Source of the DNA: Paenibacillus allorhizosphaerae
GTDB taxonomy: Bacteria > Bacillota > Bacilli > Paenibacillales > NBRC-103111
NCBI RefSeq assembly: GCF_910594985.1
Contig: NZ_CAJVCE010000009.1
Span: forward strand, 1-64,000
Direction of reading: 5' to 3'
DNA: 64,000 nt
Part shown: positions 59,804-64,000 of the stretch, piece after piece
Numbering within the stretch: the stretch's first letter is position 1
How the letters are laid out: each line of letters opens with the position of its first letter
Notes under the pieces: generated by a model
Told to the model about the DNA's origin: nothing
Databases searched by the model: none
What the model saw: only the letters and a program-made list of their open reading frames with translations
Made by a program: the position numbers and the translations under genes

Positions 59804-60691
59804 TTATTTCATCCCTTTTTGCTTGTTGATCGAGTTTTCCAGGCTGCCATCATATCCGTCTTGGAAAAAGTACAGGTTGACTACATCCTTACTTTCGCCG
59901 GATATGCCTACAACATAGGCAGTACCGTTAGACAGCTCGCACAGGACGGGCACTCCGAAATTGGGGCTTTGTGACGATACCACTTTGCTGTTGACGATGG
60001 AAATATTTTTGGGCAGCAGGACAGCCACCGCTTGCTCCGCCGTTTCGCGCCATGCCGGGTCGTTCACATCCGCCTTTTTCGGCGTAGAGACTGATGACCC
60101 GTCGAAAGCACTGGCATTCATGATCGTACCGCTAACCGCGTTCATATAAACATTAAATGATTTTGCAGCTGCTGTGGTAGAACCGTTCGGTTGACCGGAT
60201 GAACTCGCCGGATCAAATGAAATCGTCCAGGTGTCGGTACCTGGGAGAGATCCCCCTAAAAACATGGCACGGGCCGTGTAACCGCTAAGATTTGCGGCAA
60301 ACGATTTTTTGAGTACGGCTGCCCCGTAGGCCGCGGCTTGTTCCGCGGAAAGATCTTTATCCCCGGGGATATAGGTGGATTGGATGCCGTCGACCCATTG
60401 CTCCTTCGCCTCCGGACTAAGTCCCTTTACTTTGGGCGAATCCATCAGTTCATCTTTTGTAAAAGATTTCGACTGGTCTATCACTGTGTATTCCGCTTTG
60501 GCTTCCGTCTTACCTGGCGTTTCAACAGTCTTCTGCAAAGGGTCCGGCTGATATTCGATCACCTGTTTGCCGGTTTCCGCAAACGTCTTGTTGCTCAAAA
60601 TGAAATTCATGGTTACACCGCTCCCGGCAATCAGCGCGGCAGCTACACTAAATACCCATACCTTGTTCATTGTTTTATTGACCTTTACCAT
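59804..60691 (-). CDS. Secreted protein of unknown function, third gene of the two-component operon
   Basis: The 295-residue protein has an N-terminal membrane/signal segment (about 10-32, VWVFSVAAALIAGSGVTMNF). A mature part follows with a low-complexity linker (YQPDPLQKTVETPGKTEAKA), a middle domain (ARAMFLGGSLPGTDTWTISF; FNVYMNAVSGTIMNASAFDG) and a C-terminal domain with VPVLCELSNGTAYVVGISGE. The middle region resembles PepSY/YcdB-like inhibitory folds but is not firmly assigned. GAGGAGACG precedes ATG 60691. It lies 45 bases after the kinase gene and probably acts in the same system. Confidence 0.65.
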   Translation of the reverse strand: MVKVNKTMNKVWVFSVAAALIAGSGVTMNFILSNKTFAETGKQVIEYQPDPLQKTVETPGKTEAKAEYTVIDQSKSFTKDELMDSPKVKGLSPEAKEQWVDGIQSTYIPGDKDLSAEQAAAYGAAVLKKSFAANLSGYTARAMFLGGSLPGTDTWTISFDPASSSGQPNGSTTAAAKSFNVYMNAVSGTIMNASAFDGSSVSTPKKADVNDPAWRETAEQAVAVLLPKNISIVNSKVVSSQSPNFGVPVLCELSNGTAYVVGISGESKDVVNLYFFQDGYDGSLENSINKQKGMK

Positions 60692-60736
60692 CCCGATCGT
60701 CTCCTCTTCAACTTGTTCTGTAGTACTACGAAACCA

Positions 60737-62182
60737 TCATAGCCCGCCCGATATCATCGAGTTTTCAGAGAGTTGTAAAGGAGTTGTAAAAATGACCTGC
60801 ACCGTCGTACCTACGCCCGGCCGGGATTGTATCGTCAGCTCCGCTCCATGCAAAATAGCGATTTGCCGGCAAAGCGACAACCCCAGTCCGACGCCGCCCG
60901 CATGGCGGGTACGTGCTTTGTCCACGCGATAGAACGGTTCACACACCAGCGCGATCTGTTCCTCTTCCATGCCGCAGCCAAAATCCTGCACTTCCAGGAT
61001 GGGGACAGCGCCGCCATAGACGGATAAGCGAATGGTTGAACCCGGAGTAGAAGCTTTCGCTGCGTTGTCGATGAGGTTGATCAGCAAAGATTGCAGCAGC
61101 ACCGGGTCCCCTGTCAGTTCATGCAGCATACAGGAAACATCCAGCTTGATATGTTTTTCACTCAGCTTCTGTTCCGCTGCCTGATTCACCGAATCTATCA
61201 ACAGTGAAGGAACAATGGGATGCAAATCGATGGTACTGTTGCTTAAAAGCGCAAGATCCAGCAATTTGAACGCAAGGCTCTGCATCCTGTCGGTTTCACT
61301 CAAAATATATTTTGCCGCCTTGATGCGATCCTGTTCACGGGCATTGGCGTTTTGCAAATATTCCGCATACCCGCGTATAGCCGTTAGCGGCGTCCGCAGT
61401 TCATGTGCCAGATTGTCGACAAGACGCTGTTTATTTTGCGCCGTTTGGTCGAGCTCGGATATTTTCTCCTGAATGCTTGCCGCCATTTGATTGAAACTTA
61501 CGGCAAGTTCATGGAATTCATCTTTGCCCGCGATACTTATTCTACGATCATATACGCCGCCGGCGATTTCAAAAGCGGCTTTCTGCAAAGCTCGTACCGG
61601 AGAGGTAAGTTTCCTTAGCAGAAGCAGCAGCACCAAGGCTAGCGCGATTTCCATTGAAATGCTTACGATGATCAAATAACGGGTAAGCTGGGATTGGGCC
61701 ACATACAGCTCGGACTTATCGCGCACGTACACAAGCGTATATTTACCATCATGATCGCTAACGTTACCGGTAATAAACAAATAGTTCATGTCGTTAATCA
61801 TCTGTATCTTGGAATCGTCCGCATCCTGAATAAGGCTTTGGATTGTAGCATGGCTATCGGCGTCGGACGGTGTATTCGAGAAAATCGGCTTACCGGCGTT
61901 CCACAGCTCCAAATATACATGCTGCTTTGCGTAATAATCGGCGTAGGAACGCATAAAACTTTGCATATAGTCGGGCACCGGTATCGTTTGTTCCCTGAAG
62001 TACATGCTGTCGAGCGTCTGGTAAACGCTTTTCGATATAAAATGATATTCTCCGAGCGCCCTGTCGGCGTCACGTTTCATATCCAGGGTGTAATAGTATC
62101 TGGCGATGAGGTACAGGCATATATTAATGAATACGATAAAAACCGCAAGGATGACGATAAACGTTTTTTGCCAAAATTTCAT
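60737..62182 (-). CDS. Sensor histidine kinase
   Basis: The 481-residue protein has a membrane segment at about 8-28, an extracytoplasmic sensor (about 30-160), a second membrane segment (about 163-188) and a HAMP domain. HisKA follows with His260 in VDNLAHELRTPLTAIRGYAE, then HATPase_c with GGVGLGLSLCRQIAILHGAE. The extracellular sensor is not assigned. Its ATG overlaps the response regulator TGA by four bases (ATGA). The secreted protein follows. Confidence 0.9.
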   Translation of the reverse strand: MKFWQKTFIVILAVFIVFINICLYLIARYYYTLDMKRDADRALGEYHFISKSVYQTLDSMYFREQTIPVPDYMQSFMRSYADYYAKQHVYLELWNAGKPIFSNTPSDADSHATIQSLIQDADDSKIQMINDMNYLFITGNVSDHDGKYTLVYVRDKSELYVAQSQLTRYLIIVSISMEIALALVLLLLLRKLTSPVRALQKAAFEIAGGVYDRRISIAGKDEFHELAVSFNQMAASIQEKISELDQTAQNKQRLVDNLAHELRTPLTAIRGYAEYLQNANAREQDRIKAAKYILSETDRMQSLAFKLLDLALLSNSTIDLHPIVPSLLIDSVNQAAEQKLSEKHIKLDVSCMLHELTGDPVLLQSLLINLIDNAAKASTPGSTIRLSVYGGAVPILEVQDFGCGMEEEQIALVCEPFYRVDKARTRHAGGVGLGLSLCRQIAILHGAELTIQSRPGVGTTVQVIFTTPLQLSENSMISGGL

Positions 62183-62835
62183 GGACTTGCCTCAAGCCGG
62201 TATCCCATTTTATACACCGTCTTTATTCGGCTATCCCAGTTTAATTTTTTGCGCAGTTTTTGAATATGTACGTCAACGGTTCTCGTCTCACCGATATAAT
62301 CATAACCCCACACGAGATGAAGCAGCTTCTCGCGGGACAGCGCAATATTTTTATTTTTGATCAGCGTCTCCAGCAGTTCGAATTCCCGGAGCGTCATTTC
62401 AATTTCACTGCCGTCCACGGTGATCACCCGGCTATCCAAATTCACCACCGTACCGTCAAGCGAAAATAGTGGCGTTGCCCGCTGAATCCGGCGAAGCACC
62501 GCATCAATGCGTGCCAGCAGCTCCACGGTTTCGAACGGTTTTACGATGTAGTCGTCCGCGCCAAGCTTTAGCCCCTTGACCCTATCGGACAAATTGCCCA
62601 TTGCCGTAAGGAAAATGACCGGCGTATCCTGATCGACGTGCTCCATCAGACGAAAGCCGTCCAATCCCGGCAGCATAACATCCATGATGATCAATGAATA
62701 AGTATGATTGTTTAAGCATACAAGCGCCTCGTCGCCGTCATATACTTGTTCGCTGGTATGGCCTACGAGTTCCAGGTTCATGGCAATAAGATCGTTTATG
62801 GATTGTTCGTCTTCGACGATGAGAATATGCGCCAT
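62179..62835 (-). CDS. OmpR/PhoB-type response regulator
   Basis: The 218-residue protein has a receiver domain with phospho-acceptor Asp52 (SLIIMDVMLPGLDGFRLMEH) and the conserved Lys in GLKLGADDYIVKPFETVELL. A winged-helix OmpR effector domain follows (LREFELLETLIKNKNIALSR, VDVHIQKLRKKLNWDSRIKT). ATG 62835 has GGAGGTGG ahead; a longer frame to 62880 is unlikely. Coupled to the kinase gene by ATGA overlap. Confidence 0.9.
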   Translation of the reverse strand: MAHILIVEDEQSINDLIAMNLELVGHTSEQVYDGDEALVCLNNHTYSLIIMDVMLPGLDGFRLMEHVDQDTPVIFLTAMGNLSDRVKGLKLGADDYIVKPFETVELLARIDAVLRRIQRATPLFSLDGTVVNLDSRVITVDGSEIEMTLREFELLETLIKNKNIALSREKLLHLVWGYDYIGETRTVDVHIQKLRKKLNWDSRIKTVYKMGYRLEASP

Positions 62836-63189
62836 AAAGCCACCTCCGGTATTATTGTAGCACATGAAAGAAATAGACATCGCGGGGCGAGGCGCGCCGG
62901 CATTTTGTTACGGATTTGACCTTCACATGGGCCGAACAACAGCAGCGTACCAACGCATTTGACCGGCTTCATCTTTGGCGAGCAGCAGGTTGTCCAAATC
63001 CATTGATGAGAATGTCTTCATTTACAACAACGTTCACATACGGATGAAAGTTGCACAATCGCTCACCAAATTCACTCTTTGTGCGGGACTGCAACTCCAG
63101 CTTTTGCTCGAGTTGGGGAGCAATCTATAGCGTTAAAAGGGCTTTTTGCACGCAACAAAAGACTGCCAGCGGCAGCCTCGCAATGATTA
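62836..63189. other. Intergenic region with coding remnant and repeat
   Basis: The region contains the remnant at 62923-63124 and hairpin copy 9 (63161-63180), and no complete gene. The promoter of the two-component operon should lie near 62840-62920; no good -35/-10 pair was confirmed. Confidence 0.4.
62923..63124 (-). pseudogene. Short remnant of a degenerate coding sequence
   Basis: On the minus strand, IAPQLEQKLELQSRTKSEFG and ERLCNFHPYVNVVVNEDILI read in one frame. MDLDNLLLAKDEAGQMRWYA and AVVRPM, ending at TGA 62925-62923, read in the next frame. Both look protein-like and are preceded by a TAG. No family is recognised. Confidence 0.3.
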
Positions 63190-63200
63190 TTACCGTTCAT
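63161..63200. repeat. Intergenic hairpin repeat (copy 9)
   Basis: CTGCC-AGC-GGCAG (63163-63175), then CCTCGCAATGATTATTACCG. It is at the 3' end of the partial amidohydrolase gene and overlaps its stop. Confidence 0.45.
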
Positions 63201-64000
63201 CCAGCTTATTCGCAATGATGAGTTCATTGGCCATTCGCTTGTTCATAGCCTTCATATCGTACTCCAGTGCGTTGCGCTCGATTAAGTCGATTTGCGTCCG
63301 GGTCGCCGGCTGCGCTTCAATGATTTCCAGAAAGTTTCGTCTTGCGATTTGCTCGCCGATCGCTTCATCTTCACATAAGTCGATGACTTCGTACATCGCA
63401 TTAATCGCCTTTTCATAATTGAGGTTTCGTGCCGTGGCGGAATCTGTGCTTAAAAAGAATCGTTCGGAATAATTTCGGATGAGCGGAATGTAGCTTTCTA
63501 AAGCATATTGATTATTAGGGTCATAAACGGTAAACCCTGCGAAAAAATCAATATAGAGGTTGGTATGGCGGCTAAGCAGGTTCTCCATCCGTTCCGGAGG
63601 ATTATATACATTGGCGTGTGCGAATATAAACTTCGTGTCCGGAAATGCGCGAAGCGCTTCTTTCAGCCTGTCTATCGGTTCCCCGAAAGGCGGATCGATA
63701 TGTAACAATATCGGCACCTTGTATTGTGCACAAAGTTCGTAGATCGCCGGGAGGTTGCCGTCCATCGGATGCTGTGCTTTCCATTGCAATTTCGAAGTGA
63801 GCGGAGAATACGTGGAGGCGGCTACCGTCTCTCCGACGCCGTAGTACCCTTTTTCCAGTTTCTCCTTTACAACGGCAAGCGCTCCTTCATCATACATGGA
63901 AAAGCCGGAAAAGAACGGATAAAACTTCTCCGGATATTTCGTGTACGCCTTCCAGGACCGCTTATCGCTGACCATCGCGGCCGGTTCGGAAATCGATCCG
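63190..64000 (-). CDS. Amidohydrolase-2 family protein (5' end outside the window)
   Basis: The frame is open to the right edge; the first visible residues are SISEPAAMVSDKRSWKAY and the 3' part is complete. The TIM-barrel features are VPILLHIDPPFGEPIDRLKE, KFIFAHANVYNPP and FFLSTDSATARN. An internal ATG at 63975 lacks a visible site, so the true start probably lies further right. It is a second amidohydrolase_2-type protein, distinct from that at 26159-27217. Substrate unknown. Confidence 0.75.
   Translation of the reverse strand, partial: GSISEPAAMVSDKRSWKAYTKYPEKFYPFFSGFSMYDEGALAVVKEKLEKGYYGVGETVAASTYSPLTSKLQWKAQHPMDGNLPAIYELCAQYKVPILLHIDPPFGEPIDRLKEALRAFPDTKFIFAHANVYNPPERMENLLSRHTNLYIDFFAGFTVYDPNNQYALESYIPLIRNYSERFFLSTDSATARNLNYEKAINAMYEVIDLCEDEAIGEQIARRNFLEIIEAQPATRTQIDLIERNALEYDMKAMNKRMANELIIANKLDER

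Overview
The window looks like a chromosomal segment of a spore-former in the Paenibacillaceae (Paenibacillus or a close relative). The basis is strong AGGAGG-type ribosome binding sites, medium GC with local swings, and gene content: AraC regulators beside solute-binding lipoproteins, a copper-amine-oxidase-like stalk-domain protein, an ECF sigma/DUF4179 pair and a SWIM/SNF2 pair. There are no prophage, CRISPR or rRNA genes. One initiator tRNA-Met is present (14381-14457), and the only mobile element is the 3' end of an IS110-family transposase at the left edge. About 70 genes are supported, several of them visibly broken.

Layout. 0-9.5 kb is accessory: IS110 remnant, a beta/gamma-crystallin protein, an ArsR/DoxX/AhpD/ArsR-SRPBCC redox locus with a three-times repeated operator, a GC-rich phosphodiester glycosidase, a TetR locus and several decayed genes. 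9.6-14.1 kb holds a SWIM zinc-finger protein and SNF2 helicase in a translationally coupled pair. 14.4-23.4 kb holds the tRNA, sdpR-sdpI, a MerR-SDR pair, argC, a UvrA paralogue, a DHFR-like reductase, an APH-like kinase and VOC proteins. 23.6-42.5 kb is a carbohydrate region: GH88/105-Rieske-amidohydrolase operon, GH127, three AraC regulators and two orphan solute-binding lipoproteins, with guaB, a MazG-like protein and a TetR/MDR pair between them. 43-49.2 kb has PadR, ECF sigma/DUF4179 and a thiosulfate uptake module (tsuA, tsuB, DsrE-like). 49.4-57.2 kb has an XRE regulator with a 29-residue repeat array, plsY, acetyltransferases, an EamA exporter and a PRISE-like reductase. 57.3-64 kb has the folate/thymidylate operon, a two-component system with a secreted partner, and a partial amidohydrolase.

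The most striking system is at 57.3-59.7 kb on the minus strand. A ZTP (pfl-type) riboswitch with its own intrinsic terminator precedes a DJ-1/PfpI gene, a Nudix hydrolase and thyX. thyX is split by a 320-nt ORF-less insertion carrying the hallmark core of a phage-like (T4 td-type, IA2) group I intron. It sits exactly in the conserved substrate-binding region of ThyX, and precise excision restores a 239-residue protein. One transcript thus appears to carry a folate-stress sensor and a self-splicing ribozyme that together decide whether thymidylate synthase is made.

A second window-wide signal is a family of intergenic hairpins (CTGCCG..CGGCAG) followed by a conserved tail (ATT-GAGCTATCGTA-CCCGTTAG), present in at least nine gaps.
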